From Copromyces sp. CBS 386.78 (lineage: Eukaryota; Ascomycota; Sordariomycetes; Sordariales; Sordariaceae): 64,000 nt of DNA. The position numbers and the translations under genes are program-made. This document shows positions 44,507 through 56,166 of the stretch, in pieces. The notes beneath the pieces were generated by a model, which saw only the letters and a program-made list of their open reading frames with translations, was not told the origin of the DNA and searched no databases. Location of the stretch: contig MU839084.1 in assembly GCA_030685235.1 (NCBI GenBank), positions 186,001 through 250,000 on the forward strand. Direction: 5' to 3'. The stretch's first letter is position 1; each line of letters begins with the position of its first letter.

Positions 44507-45617
44507 GGAGGGAGGGGCATGTAAGCTGATGGGTAAGTACCTCTCATGAAGGGGATAATTATGATATGAGTGATGTTATGCATGGTATGATATGATAACG
44601 ACATGATTGATGAATGGGTTTACGAATGGTTTTTCATGGATGGATGGGTACATACATGCATGGGTTGGTTTGGCTCATGAAAGGATGGGTGCGTTAGACT
44701 AGTGAGTGGTTGGTTGGTACTTACTTGCCTTTGATGGATGGCATAGTACTCTAGAGTATGGGTGGCTTTGTTTTTGTTTCTCTTACATACATATGATACC
44801 CTCGGTTCTTAGACCAATTAGACCTACCTGGAATGATGGATTTGTTGTTCAAAGTACCTTACCGGACGGTTTCAATAACAAAAATACAACTGGTTATATC
44901 TTTCAGGCAGAGAGAGCATTAAAGCAATATCCGGGACTGTCACTTCCCTGGCAATTAGTCACTCCACTTTCAACTCCCCGCTTGTGTTCCGATTTTTTTT
45001 TTTTAATGTGTAGAAAAGACCAACATGTTCACGACACTAAGATGATTTGGCTTCAAGACTTAACACAAAAGCAATCATGGTTTGCAACGTCGCTTTATGC
45101 CTTTGTCTACGCTATAACACCCAATACCGCAACACAAAAACTTTACCAAATCAAAGTGGTGAACAAACGCCGAGAATAAGTCTCCTTTTGAAAATCCGCT
45201 ACGGTCCCCTCAGTCTTCCTTTCATGCAAGGTTATACAGAGACTTCCAGAATGCCACGATAATCTTTCCCTAAACCTAGCTGCAAAGAGCAAAATACCTC
45301 CCCTCCCTCTCTCCTTTATTTATTGATTCAATCAACCGCTTAACCCACCTCACCTCACCTCGGCTCACTCACTCCCTTCTTCCTCTTGTAAGCGAATACT
45401 TCGCCCAAGCCTTTGCCTTCCATGCATACTTCCCGACTACCACTATCTTCTTTGGGAGTCGTTTTTCTTCTTCTCCTTTCTGCCCTCCCCCCTTTTCTTT
45501 TCCTAATTCACCCTTCTTCTCTCCCTGTCCGCGAGGTGCACACGGTTCTCCCTGTTCTACCCCTTCTCTCACTTCTCTCTCGTTTTCTTCTTGTTCTTGC
45601 TTCTTTCTACCTCGCGT
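44507..45617. other. Convergent intergenic region
   Basis: 1.1 kb between the 3' ends of WSS1 and TAF2. It contains ATGG/GGAT-rich degenerate repeats at 44540-44700 and a pyrimidine-rich stretch at 45360-45600. No gene is seen. Confidence 0.5.
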
Positions 45618-48600
45618 CTAGCGAGGTGTCGACGACGACGTCGTTCCAGAGCCAGAACCACCTCCAAGTCCACTACCGCTACTCTTCAACTTGAGCTTGA
45701 TGATCTTCTTCTTTGGCTCGCCACCACCATTGGTCGTAGCAGCGGCGGGAGTCGGGTTGAGAGGCGAATGGGATTCTTTGAGGGGGTGCGGAGCCTTTTC
45801 GGAGGGTAATCCAGAAGGCAATGGTCTTCTCTCTTTCTCTCTGTCTCCTAATCCTGGCAATGGTTTGCGGTCCTTCTTGATGAGGAGGCTGGAGCCGGAG
45901 GACCTGTCGCGGTCACGATCCCTGTCTCTATCACGGTCGCGGTCGCGGGGCTCCCGATCACGATCATTGTAGCTGCTGCCGCTTTCCCGGTCGCTGTCTC
46001 TATCAGCTCGATCACGGTACTTGTCGCGCATCCGCTCCCTCTCGCGGTCAGTCCTCTCGCGATCACGGTCACTCCTCTCGCGTTCCCGTTCCCGATCACG
46101 GTTGCGTTCTCGGTCACTGTCAGTGCGGGATGCCGCCCTGTCACTATCGCCGCGGTCGGCCTTCTCCCTGTACTTGTCACGGGCTCGGTCGCGCTCACGA
46201 TCGCTATCACGGTCTCGTTCACGATACTTGTCTTTGTCGCGCTCCCGTCCCTTCTCGCGAGGACGCTCACGGTCACTATCCCGATCTCGTTCCCTGTACT
46301 TTTCTTTGTCTCGTTCCTTCTCGCGAGGACGCTCACGCTCGCGCTCGCGGTCGTTATCGCGGTCCATCCTCTCCCGGAACTTGTCCCGGTCCTTACTCCG
46401 CTGCTCCTTCTCAGCATACGAACTAGACGAACCATACCCATTACCGGCAGGCGACTGCATCCGGCTCTTAGGGGATGAAGGCGCCGACCCGCTGCTGAAT
46501 CCCACCGCGGCGCTCGACCGCTTGTGAACGGGCGTGGCAAGATCTCTGCCGGAGATGCTGCTGGCGCTGGCGGCAAGCATTTGCTTCTCGCGCTGGCTCT
46601 GTTCGTAGTCGATGTTGCGCTGGGCGCGGGCGGATAACTTGGTCCATTTTCTAAATGGTACCGTGACGACCTTGGAGGGGCGGCCGTTGGCGTTGGGACG
46701 GACGGAGAATGTCGATATCCGGGAAGACGGAGCCTGGGGCGCAGAGTCGCGGGAGAAATTGCTCTTGGGAGCAGCTTCAGTTCGAAGAGGAGTCTCTTTC
46801 TTAAAGAACTCGCCCCGCGCCGAGTCTGACTTGAACGAGCTGTTGCGAGAAGGATCGCTCCTGAAGGAGTCGTTGTTGGTCTTGATAATTTTCTTCGGGC
46901 TGGCCCCTTCAAGCGACTCGTCACTCTTGCGCTTGATGACTGGCTTCACGATCTTTGGCTTGTTCAAGATGACAGTGCTAGGCTTTGGCGCAGGAACGTC
47001 GCTGGACTTCTGCGGTTTGGGTGCAGGCACAGGGGGAGGAGGTGAAGCCGCTTTTGGCACAGCTGTCTTGATGACAGGCTGAGCGACGGGTGGATTAGGT
47101 GCGGGAGCACTTGGAACTGATGTAGGCAAGGGAGTGCGCGGACCGGCAGTCGTAGAGGGCCGAGGAGGCACGGTCCCTGCGATGGACTCCTTCCGTACTG
47201 GTGGGGCAGCCTCTGGGGCTGGTGACTCCCTAGGTTTAGCAATGTACGAGGGTCGTGATTGTAGCTTCACGATTGTCTTCTTCTCAGGCGGCTTGATCTC
47301 CACCCTGGCAGCCGAGAACGACGAGGTAGTCGACGGGGCCGGGGCCGGTAATGGCGCCGGAGGCTGTGGAGCTTCGATCGCAGCCACGTCCCTACTCTTA
47401 GGAAAGGTCCGGTACTCCGACTTGAACTTGATAACACACCTCTTCTTCGGCGGAGTTCCAAGGGCTGGTAGTGGTGCAGTGGCGACAATTGTCGGTTCGC
47501 GGGTCGCCTTCCATACGATGGGATACCTCATAGTAACAAGTAGAGAATCCTCCGATTCAAACATGGCCGAGCAGAGCTCCAGCAGTTGACGCTTCTCCTG
47601 CAGGCCAATGACTGGAGAATTGAATGCCTTCCATATGGAAATTTGCATTTCCCTGTTCCCCTTCAGCTCTTCTTTGAGCGCAGTAAGCGCATGGGCGATG
47701 TCCTCCCGACGCACTGCATCGAGCTTCCGTTGCTGGATCTCTGCATCGCCTTGGTCAATGACAAGACCTCCATCATCAAGAGCTTCAAGTTCCTGTGTCG
47801 ACGCTTTGTTTTCGCCGAACGCAATGGCAGCGATACCCTGGCAAAAGACCTTGAACAACCGATCGCGGACGAAGGGTGAGCTATCGGTGCTCATATATGA
47901 AAGCAGAAGCTTGAGAATAGGGGGCTTCGAGATCATTCCAAGTTCAACCAGGCATTCGAACGCCTTGATCCGGACAAGATCAATGTTGTCGTCCTGGAGG
48001 TATTGAACGAAGTCGAGGGCCGATTCAGGGATGACACGAGCCTTCATGAGCCTCATCTTGCAGTGAAGAGCCGTTGTGGTCCAGATGTTCTGATATGTTA
48101 GGGTCCATTCGTCCATCCTGCGAAACTTGTCGATCTCTTCGATGGTTTTCTCAATGAAGCTCTTGAATTCCGCATCGTCGTCGTCGAAAGGATCCAGGTT
48201 TTTGATAAGATACCCCTCGGTAATCTTCTTCTGCGGGATCAAAGATGTGGTGAGGGCATCGAGAAGCTTCGCGATATAGAACTGGTCCGAAAACTCATTC
48301 TCCGAATTGTCATTGAACATAAGCATCTCCATGATGAACTGCCGAGCCCTCTTGGAGCATCTACCCTTCTCCTGTAGGTCCGTCGTCCGTGCAAGCACCG
48401 CAGGAATTGCACACTGGATGGCATACTGACCCTTGTCGGTGAAATCGTTGGGGGCAATGGGGTAGTTATAGGCATCCTTCTTGCCGGGAATTGGTACCTT
48501 CTTGCAGAAAAACTTTCGGAAGCAGAGGATGAGATGGACCATACCGATGTAGTTCAAGTCAGGATGGGCTTGCTTGGCGAGGTCCTCCACAGCCATAACT

Positions 48601-51116
48601 CGAACACCATGGTAATATCTCTTGTCCATCACCGTGCGCGTCTCGACAGTGGAGTGAACTGGATGCCTCTTTTCTCTCTTGAAAGCGAGCATCGCGTCCT
48701 GGTGGGCCACGACGTCTCGGTCCTGTTGCAGTTGTGCCAGATACATATACTCCTGCATATCAGTCTTCATGAAGCAAAGCCACTCCATGTTGGCATCTAG
48801 CCGGATCCATTCATAGGATTCTTGATCCATCTTTGTTTGGACCTCTGGGGCCCAGTCTTGCAAACCCCAGTCCTCCATATCCTTCTGGCTGGTGAGGACA
48901 TCGCCCAACATGTTAAAGTAGACAACATCGTCCTCCTGAATCTCATGTTTGTCACTATTGCTGTTGGCAGCCGCGGCCATGGCCTTTTTGGTTCTTTTGA
49001 GACGCTTATACTTCGTGTTGTATGCGATCTGCAAATTGGTCCCACCTTTATCTTTCTCGGTAATGAGCTGATAGTGCTCATAAGGTGTACCGTCTGCTTC
49101 GTGAATCCGGACGGTGAATGGACCAGTGAAAAGCTTAGGAACGTCGCCGGCATAGACATTATGGATCTCCTCTTGCAACTCCCTCCAGAATTCGTCCTTC
49201 GAGATGCTTTTCTTGACCGGCCCTTGACATTGTAGAATTTGGATGTCGACGTTGAGGTTCTTCTTGTTGAACTTTTGGTGAATATCCAGCTTTGGGCAGC
49301 CCGCAGCGAACACGTACTGATCCCACAGCTCGTCGGGGACGTATTGACTGCGTTTCTCGCACCATCGACGGAAGTCCTGGAAAGAAAGGGTAGTAGCCTT
49401 GGGATCCGTGTTCGAGATATTGGCTGCAGAAACCATCTGGGACAAGACGCGGACGACACCTGTGGAGCCAGGAATCTTGGACATGCGCTGATCGAGGATG
49501 TAAAGGACCAGTGGCGCCTTGAGCGCCATGAATTCGAGCTCAAAGTCACCGAGGTGAAGGTAATCGCCCAGTGCATGCAGTGAGGGTCTCCTAACATCTG
49601 CCTCGACAAGCTTGTCTGAAAGCGACTTGATATGGAAACGATACCAGTTGTTTCCGCAGAGGGTCTTCATGAACAGATCCGTCATGAACCACTGGAGACC
49701 AATGATAAGCCACGTGTCGGACCGCTCGTTTGGCACGATGTGCACGCCCACGTATTGACTGGCGAGGGCATGGATGAGCTTCCTGCTAACCTCGACTTCC
49801 GTATCTATGATGGTTTCGGGGTACAGCAAACGCGTGCTGCACAAAGATAAGGAGTTTGCAACCGCCGTGTCGTGAACCAAGTCTTCGACAAAGCAGATCT
49901 TGTAAGCTTCATAAGGATAACGGCCGAACTCGGGGGCGAAGAAGTCGGCAGCGGCCACGACGACTTGACATGTCCAGCGAACTTCCTCGACACGGCCGGG
50001 GAGACAATAGCCATGAATTCTAGCTGCATTGGCGCCGAGCTTCTCATCCGCCTCCTCAGTTCTAAACTCTGCCCCGAGATCAACGTGCTCAAAGGGGCCA
50101 ACGGCGAAACCGATGTGCCTAGCAGCGGTGTTAACGCACTCAAAAATCATGGTCTTCTTGCGCTCGTCCTTGGGGTGCATCTGCTCGCCAGCAAGATTAC
50201 CGGAGCAAACCACGGTAATCTCCCTTAGCTTGTCCTCTTCGGTGAAAGATGACCCAGGGTTGTGTGTAGAAATGTCTGAGGCTTTGCGTTTCCGACTGCC
50301 TTCCAGAAGAGTCGATAGGGAAGACTGGGTAGCCAAAGGCTGCGCGAAGGCATCCCCCAAGGTCCTTGGGCAGGTAATTTTGATTGTCCATGAATGCCGA
50401 GAACCGGGATCGTCGAGGCAAGGGAAGATGCAAGACGCCATACCAGGCTCAAGCGAATGCCGAGTGTAAACGTGTGGGTATCTCAGATCACCTTCCTCAA
50501 CGCCGACAAAGTGCAAGCCATCTCTGATTGTCGTGGACTTGAAAGGCACAACCACCGTGATCTCCTCGATCGCGTCCGAAAAGCCTGTCGCGTTGTCCGA
50601 TACTGACTTTGCAGTTTTGAGCTTGAGAATTCGTTTCGGCTCAGCGTCCCGGATGAGAGCGTCCGGCCGGAGACGAATCCTGAGGGACCCATCAGCTGGC
50701 ACGCTTATGTTCAACTGCTCTGCCCTTTCCACGACGGGAAGCTGGCGGCGTGCCTCTGGCAGTAGTGGCGCCATCCATTTCTTCATTATGTGATGTTGAG
50801 TGGCACCGATTTGGGCATTCGTAGGAGGCTCCATTCGGTCGTATGGATCATGAGCCTCTGCATTTGTCTTGTAGCCGTCCACCGTGATGTTTTTGAGGTC
50901 GATTTCGCATTGCCGCGTGTCCAGGACGAGTTCCTCTAGGTCGGGAATCAGGGGATAGATCTTGAAGGTGCAAATGCCGCTGACGCTCCTCTCCCTGAAG
51001 TTGATGTCTAGCTCCACCTCTTGCCTAAGGATCGCGTACGGCTCGGCAGCGGGACCGGGGTCGGAGGCGTTCATCAGACTGGCGAGAGCCAGATCTCCGT
51101 TCTCGAGTCCTGACAT
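45618..51116 (-). CDS. taf2: Transcription initiation factor TFIID subunit 2 (TAF2)
   Basis: Single-exon gene of 1832 residues. The frame opens at 51335 via GTG; the ATG at 51116 (MSGLENGDLALASLMN) starts just before the conserved YAILRQEVELDINFRERSV. The first 900 residues have the M1-aminopeptidase fold: HSLEPGMASCIFPCLDDPG, then at about residue 447 LIHALASQYVG where active peptidases have HExxHxxxxx, so zinc catalysis is lost, as is usual for TAF2. HEAT-like helices follow. Fungal-type C-terminal low complexity includes KFKSEYRTFPKSRDVAA, then Pro-rich segments, and an Arg/Asp/Glu repeat region at about 1565-1740. TAF2 contacts initiator DNA and TAF8 within TFIID. The RD/RE tail is an unusual extension. 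Identification is firm. Confidence 0.95.
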   Translation of the reverse strand: MSGLENGDLALASLMNASDPGPAAEPYAILRQEVELDINFRERSVSGICTFKIYPLIPDLEELVLDTRQCEIDLKNITVDGYKTNAEAHDPYDRMEPPTNAQIGATQHHIMKKWMAPLLPEARRQLPVVERAEQLNISVPADGSLRIRLRPDALIRDAEPKRILKLKTAKSVSDNATGFSDAIEEITVVVPFKSTTIRDGLHFVGVEEGDLRYPHVYTRHSLEPGMASCIFPCLDDPGSRHSWTIKITCPRTLGDAFAQPLATQSSLSTLLEGSRKRKASDISTHNPGSSFTEEDKLREITVVCSGNLAGEQMHPKDERKKTMIFECVNTAARHIGFAVGPFEHVDLGAEFRTEEADEKLGANAARIHGYCLPGRVEEVRWTCQVVVAAADFFAPEFGRYPYEAYKICFVEDLVHDTAVANSLSLCSTRLLYPETIIDTEVEVSRKLIHALASQYVGVHIVPNERSDTWLIIGLQWFMTDLFMKTLCGNNWYRFHIKSLSDKLVEADVRRPSLHALGDYLHLGDFELEFMALKAPLVLYILDQRMSKIPGSTGVVRVLSQMVSAANISNTDPKATTLSFQDFRRWCEKRSQYVPDELWDQYVFAAGCPKLDIHQKFNKKNLNVDIQILQCQGPVKKSISKDEFWRELQEEIHNVYAGDVPKLFTGPFTVRIHEADGTPYEHYQLITEKDKGGTNLQIAYNTKYKRLKRTKKAMAAAANSNSDKHEIQEDDVVYFNMLGDVLTSQKDMEDWGLQDWAPEVQTKMDQESYEWIRLDANMEWLCFMKTDMQEYMYLAQLQQDRDVVAHQDAMLAFKREKRHPVHSTVETRTVMDKRYYHGVRVMAVEDLAKQAHPDLNYIGMVHLILCFRKFFCKKVPIPGKKDAYNYPIAPNDFTDKGQYAIQCAIPAVLARTTDLQEKGRCSKRARQFIMEMLMFNDNSENEFSDQFYIAKLLDALTTSLIPQKKITEGYLIKNLDPFDDDDAEFKSFIEKTIEEIDKFRRMDEWTLTYQNIWTTTALHCKMRLMKARVIPESALDFVQYLQDDNIDLVRIKAFECLVELGMISKPPILKLLLSYMSTDSSPFVRDRLFKVFCQGIAAIAFGENKASTQELEALDDGGLVIDQGDAEIQQRKLDAVRREDIAHALTALKEELKGNREMQISIWKAFNSPVIGLQEKRQLLELCSAMFESEDSLLVTMRYPIVWKATREPTIVATAPLPALGTPPKKRCVIKFKSEYRTFPKSRDVAAIEAPQPPAPLPAPAPSTTSSFSAARVEIKPPEKKTIVKLQSRPSYIAKPRESPAPEAAPPVRKESIAGTVPPRPSTTAGPRTPLPTSVPSAPAPNPPVAQPVIKTAVPKAASPPPPVPAPKPQKSSDVPAPKPSTVILNKPKIVKPVIKRKSDESLEGASPKKIIKTNNDSFRSDPSRNSSFKSDSARGEFFKKETPLRTEAAPKSNFSRDSAPQAPSSRISTFSVRPNANGRPSKVVTVPFRKWTKLSARAQRNIDYEQSQREKQMLAASASSISGRDLATPVHKRSSAAVGFSSGSAPSSPKSRMQSPAGNGYGSSSSYAEKEQRSKDRDKFRERMDRDNDRERERERPREKERDKEKYRERDRDSDRERPREKGRERDKDKYRERDRDSDRERDRARDKYREKADRGDSDRAASRTDSDRERNRDRERERERSDRDRERTDRERERMRDKYRDRADRDSDRESGSSYNDRDREPRDRDRDRDRDRDRDRSSGSSLLIKKDRKPLPGLGDREKERRPLPSGLPSEKAPHPLKESHSPLNPTPAAATTNGGGEPKKKIIKLKLKSSGSGLGGGSGSGTTSSSTPR

Positions 51117-52885
51117 GTTGGATGTTGCTGTGTGGCCAGTGAGGCCGACAAGATATGATGGACGCAGTGGTTTGGTAAAAGTAGGGCGTCGCTCGGGCGA
51201 TCGTGGGGACGTCGTTGGAATGTCGAGGAAAGCGGGGAGCCAAAAGAGAGGGCTTGTCGAGGTCGGTTGGAAGGGAAAGTGAACAACTTGCAAGAGCTCG
51301 ACCTGGCAAAGCTTGGACAGGCCGACAACGCTCACTCGGTCATGGCAAGAGGTGGCGCATGGAAGCGACCCCGCGAAATGGAAGTTAACTCGGCTGCGAT
51401 GGAGATTATACGGACTGACGTTGTAGAGGTAGCTTGTTAGAGCAAAGGCCGGTCCGTGGTCACAGGCGCAACGGGTTGGACGCTACCTCTGAAGATCGGA
51501 CTTGTATTATTTATTTTTTTGGATCTATAACTGCGTGATACGGCGGGGCTGGGTTGCGCGTCTGCAGGAGTCGGAGGTTCGCCGGTGCAGGACAGAAGAT
51601 GCTATTCTGCGAGGATAAGTTGAACGATCGTTCGAGAGCTGCGTGGCGGGCGAAATTGACCGGGCAAATGAAGGGCGTGTACTCTGGACAGACTGCGGGA
51701 TTCGGCGCGGGGCAAATCGTCGTAATCCGTGGGCATATGTCGCAGGGCCGATGCGTGGTTTTGGTGGGAGTTCTGGTGATGACAGAGAAAGAGCGAAGCA
51801 AAATGGCGACCAGACCTGTCGTTCAAAGCTTCCTTCCTTCCAGAGTCCCGTCGCGGGTTGGAGTTCCCAAGAGTCGCAATCGGTCAGACACCTACAGGTA
51901 CGGGTGGAGGTACCTTCAATTTAGTACAAAACACGACCACGTTCACGTCCTTTGACCAGACGTGTGTGCGTCTAGAGGATGACTGATGGACTGGATTTCC
52001 CGGATTACAAAAGTCCACTGCACTGCAGCAAACCTGAAATAAAACAGGTTAAAATCCGGACCAGAGTCGGAGGTCCTGGAGATGGTCGACGTGTGATTGC
52101 GGACAACGGGTCAAATGTACCTTTTTACATACCGCGTTGTGACTTGCGACAAATGTTACGGACCTGGGTCATTGCTTGCCTGCCCTCGACAACCGTTGCT
52201 GCGTGGGTGCAGGAGCACCTGAAAGCCAAGAATGTCGTCGAGCCCAGTGCCGGAGTTTTGCCGCGCCGAACTGCAATGTTTTGTCTTTTGAGGCTCAGCG
52301 TCTGTGTGGGTCACCAGTGGGTTACCAGTGGGTCTGCGCGCCCTCGACCCGGTTCGACTCTTTGATTGGTCAGTGCTTTCACTGCGCTCGTGGCCCCGCA
52401 ATGTTCCATCCTCCCAAAGCTGCCGATGATGTCGTCACATGGCGGTGAGCTCGGTGTTGAAACCGACCGATATCAGCCAGGTTTCAACGTCAAGATAACA
52501 AAATTGGCTGTTTTTCGTGTTACAGTTATCGAAGACTACCTATGCCTAGAAAGAAAACAAAACGTGCTATGGCCCTGGGTTTTTGCATGCTGAATCTCCA
52601 ACTTCCCATCAAACTCTCCGAGTAGTTATGCCGTGTTATGATTGTTTCAAACAAGTAATGATGTTCATCAAGATGATATGAAGCGTGTGACATGAAACCA
52701 AAGCATCCCGAGCTAATCCTACATTGGGAATACCCAGAGCCCAAACACCATATTAGCACAAAAAACAAGACTGCCCGGCTATGAAGTAAATAAGCACCAT
52801 GGCTTGTTATCCCTTAATGACCACCTAACGCCAGCCGAGAACACTCTCAATGCCCAGATAAGAAAATAAGAAAAGTGTGACATTG
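51117..52885. other. Intergenic: TAF2 promoter and SAS4 3' region
   Basis: 1.77 kb, both neighbours on the minus strand. A second minus-strand frame at 51025-51309 overlaps the TAF2 start but is not a gene. No feature could be supported. Confidence 0.5.
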
Positions 52886-54814
52886 TCAATGTTTCCCCCT
52901 CTTGTCCCTGCGCTTTCTTCTCGCGTGTGCTTTCAACGTGTCTTCGTCCAGGATATCCTGTGGGAGCGCAAATTCTCGTTCTTCACCATCGGGTACCGGC
53001 TGACCCCATGCCAACACATTTCTGCCCCTTCGCCGGTTCTTGCTGAGCGCAGCATCTCGCTGATATGGCTTCTTGAAGAACGAGGTAAACTCTTTGTATG
53101 GTTCGGGCTCTGGTTCGGGCGGTGGCGGAGGAGGGGCTGGACGTTTGCCCTTTTTGGACGGCTTCTTTTTCGCCGCGGCGATTGCCTCTTCACGGAGCTG
53201 CTTCGCAATGGAAGCGTCGACGTCGCTCTCGTCTGGTGGGTCGCCGTCAGATTCGCCCGTGTCTTGTTCTCGATCCTCCATTTCCTCATCACTGTCAGCA
53301 ATAACCCTATGCTTGGCCGCATCCTCATCTTTTCGATGATCCTTAAGTTCAACTTTATGCTTTGCGTCCTCGTGCTTACGCTTTCCGTTCTTCCCTCCGC
53401 CCGGCGGCTTGTTGGCCTTTCCGCCAGCCTTTCCGCCCTTGCCGCCCTTGCCGCCCTTTCCGCCCTTTCCGCCGCTCTCGGCGTTGGTTGTCCGGTCCTT
53501 TTTCCGTTTTCTGCGCTTCTCTTCGGCCGCCCATTTCCGGAATTTTTCCAAGATGGCTTGGCAGCCTTTGATGAAGTGCGCCCGGGCCGGCTCGAACTGC
53601 TTCTTGCGGCCTTCTGTGATTCCACTGACGCCCATTACCCGCAGCCAGTCATGGCCCTGCAAGGCATCCAGCAGTCGGACAATTTGATCCTTCTCATGTT
53701 GAGCTCGTCCCTTTTCCGAGTTCCGTATTGAGCGTTCCAAACGTTCTGCTTTTTTGTGGGCTGTTTCATAGAGCGAATCCGGCAAGGGGTCATCCTTCAG
53801 TGCTGCTTTCCCCTTGTGTTGGGTTTCTAAGAAGCTGAAGTTGATGGTCTGGGAATCGTATAGATCGGTAAACAGGGCATCGCCGTAGCCTCGGATGGGA
53901 TAGGATTCGATCGGACGAGGCTGGAAGCCGCCCGGTTGAGCGACCGATGTGGACTCATGAGTCACAGGGAGATGGGTGCTGCCAATGACAATTGGAGTGT
54001 CCAGGTTCAAGACATCTATTCAGAGAATCAATTGACGTTAGTGATCGCTCGGCGAGCCATGCTGATGGCGGGCGTTTCCAAGACCAAGTCGTCCAGGGTT
54101 GTAAGAAAAAAAGGGAGGGTAGGGGTTGTGTTGTGACTTACGCTGTTCCTTTGGGTCATTGCCGATTACCTCATCATAGTCGGGAAAGTAGGCGGCCAAC
54201 TCGCTCTTGAAGCGAGTGCCTTCCTGCGATCGTAATTTGCGACCGCCCTCCTTGATGGTATCGGCAGCATTTGGGTTCAGCCTACTCAATTCGTGCTTCA
54301 AGCCATTGACAACCTTTTCTTGGTGTCGCGTGAGACCCGATGGCTGTTTTGTGGTAGTTGTGCTGGGTTTCCCACCAGTGGTGGGAGGGGCACGCGAGGG
54401 ATTTGGGGGCTTTGGTGCCGCAGTGACAGTGACGACAGGCTTCGGGTTAGTGGCTGGCGTCGGGGGCTTCACGTCGCGCGGTTCAATTGAGGTCGATTGA
54501 CGAAATGACGGCCGGGCAGGTATCTCGACGGCAAACTCGTATCGAGCCTTTTTGGGAGGAACGGGATCACATTCTCGGGCAGCGGCGGGCTCAAGCGATC
54601 GCTTGTTGCGTTGATGGGTGGTGGTGGTGGTGGCCGTGTTCTGCTTAATTGGGGATGGGGACTGTTCGGACTTCGCGTTCGCGAACGGGTGTTGGGTGTG
54701 GGCGGCGTGGTTCTGCGGTGACGAGTGCGACCGGTAGGTGACGGTGTTGCTCGAATGCGGATGACGCAGACCTTCAGCTCGTCGCGAGCGGGTCACGGAT
54801 GTGCTCGTAGCCAT
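52886..54814 (-). CDS. sas4: SAS4-like subunit of an H4 acetyltransferase/silencing complex
   Basis: Two exons: 54814-54142 and 54015-52886, giving 600 residues; intron with GTAAGT donor and AATAG acceptor. The N-terminal 180 residues are low complexity with a basic patch. The conserved part includes YGDALFTDLYDSQTINFSF, then KKAERLERSIRNSEKGRAQH and LLDALQGHDWLRVMGVSGIT followed by FEPARAHFIKGCQAILEKFR, the Sas4 signature. A GGKGGKGGKGGK repeat, an acidic block and a poly-Pro stretch follow, ending in KPYQRDAALSKNRRRGRNVL. In yeast Sas4 joins Sas2 and Sas5 to acetylate H4K16. The same role is inferred; the family match is clear in the middle third. Confidence 0.88.
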
Positions 54815-56166
54815 TTGAGAGCAAGCCCTTCATGGTGCGAACGACATAGGCCGTGATGCTGGTCGAGAGTTGTGAAGTGCACGAATTGAACGAATTGATT
54901 TTGGTCCCTTGGTGAGTTGACTGTTCGTTGTGGTTGAATTTGCTGTGGCCAGCTGCACTTGCTGCTCTTGCCCCGGTCTTTGCTCGTCTTTTTCAGGTCG
55001 GGTCGAGTGAACCATGGGCGGGCAGCGCAGCCTGGGATGGGAAGATTGGAAGGTGCAGTGTCCGCTGTGCCTTCCTTGTTGCAATGAATTTGGCTGCGGG
55101 CGGGCGCTTGTAGCCCTGAAAGATAGGGCAAGTGCAGTGGAATTAGGTCACAGGCGGCTGCAAGTGTCTCGACACAGAGGCAGAGCAGCCTTCTAGGTTT
55201 TCCCCCTTTCACTCGGCAACAACCTGGAAGCCGAGTTCCTCCCTTCAAAGTGGCGGGGTGCAGCTTGTTCGGGCATCCCGTCTTCATGCTGTCCGTTATT
55301 TGCTCATTCGCACATCTGCCTCGCTCATCGCCTCGGCTACGACAAAGCCATTCGCAGCGGTGTTTACCCCTTTTGTTCTTGACTGGCCTTTAGCGCAATT
55401 CAGCTCAGACCGACCTCGAGCCGGGACCGGGCGCTCAATGCCTAGAAGCGATGTTCTCCTTTCAGACTCCCTTATGGGTAGCAGTTAAGGGGATAAAACG
55501 ATGAGGCTCTCAATGGCCTGAAAAGAAGTCACCGAATTGAAGTCCTCAACGACGTCAGTAAAGGACTCGGTCGTCCGATCCCCGGCACCGGCCCCGGCCC
55601 TCGAAATGGATGGGCGCCGGGGATTTCAAGTGCACAAAGCACACTGATCCACTGGAGACGACAGTGGCCCACCCTCACCACGAGAAACATGCAAGCCAGC
55701 ATGCTTGGAGTTAGTGATCTACCACTTGTTCCTGGGTTGACCTGGCACGTCCGCAGGTACCGCGCTATCGGTATCAACATCGGGCAATATCTTCCTTCTC
55801 AGAAATGGTGAGAGCTCTTCCATACCTATTTCCTTGGTTTTCTCACCACCAAAGGGCTGCTCTTCACTCCGCGATGATGCCGTATGAAGGCTATGCAGAA
55901 TCACAACGAATATTTCACTCGTCAACTTTCATGTCTTCAAATACTGCTCGCACCAGTGAACATCACCAGGCAGCAAAGGCCCATTGTCGGGTCCCTTCCA
56001 AATATGGAAGGCGTCAGACATATGTCCATCGTGTCGAGTAGGACGCGCCGCGTACCCCTTGTCAACATTGAAATATCATATGAGAAGCCTGCAACTCCCT
56101 GAACCGAGCTTCATCTTCTCTCTCGTTAACATCTACTGTCATGTCATCGTAGTCCCATACTCGGCG
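54815..56166. other. Intergenic region between SAS4 and the ABC relic
   Basis: 1.35 kb. It holds the SAS4 promoter and whatever upstream region the ABC transporter once had. The normal N-terminus of the ABC gene is not found here. No other gene is supported. Confidence 0.5.
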
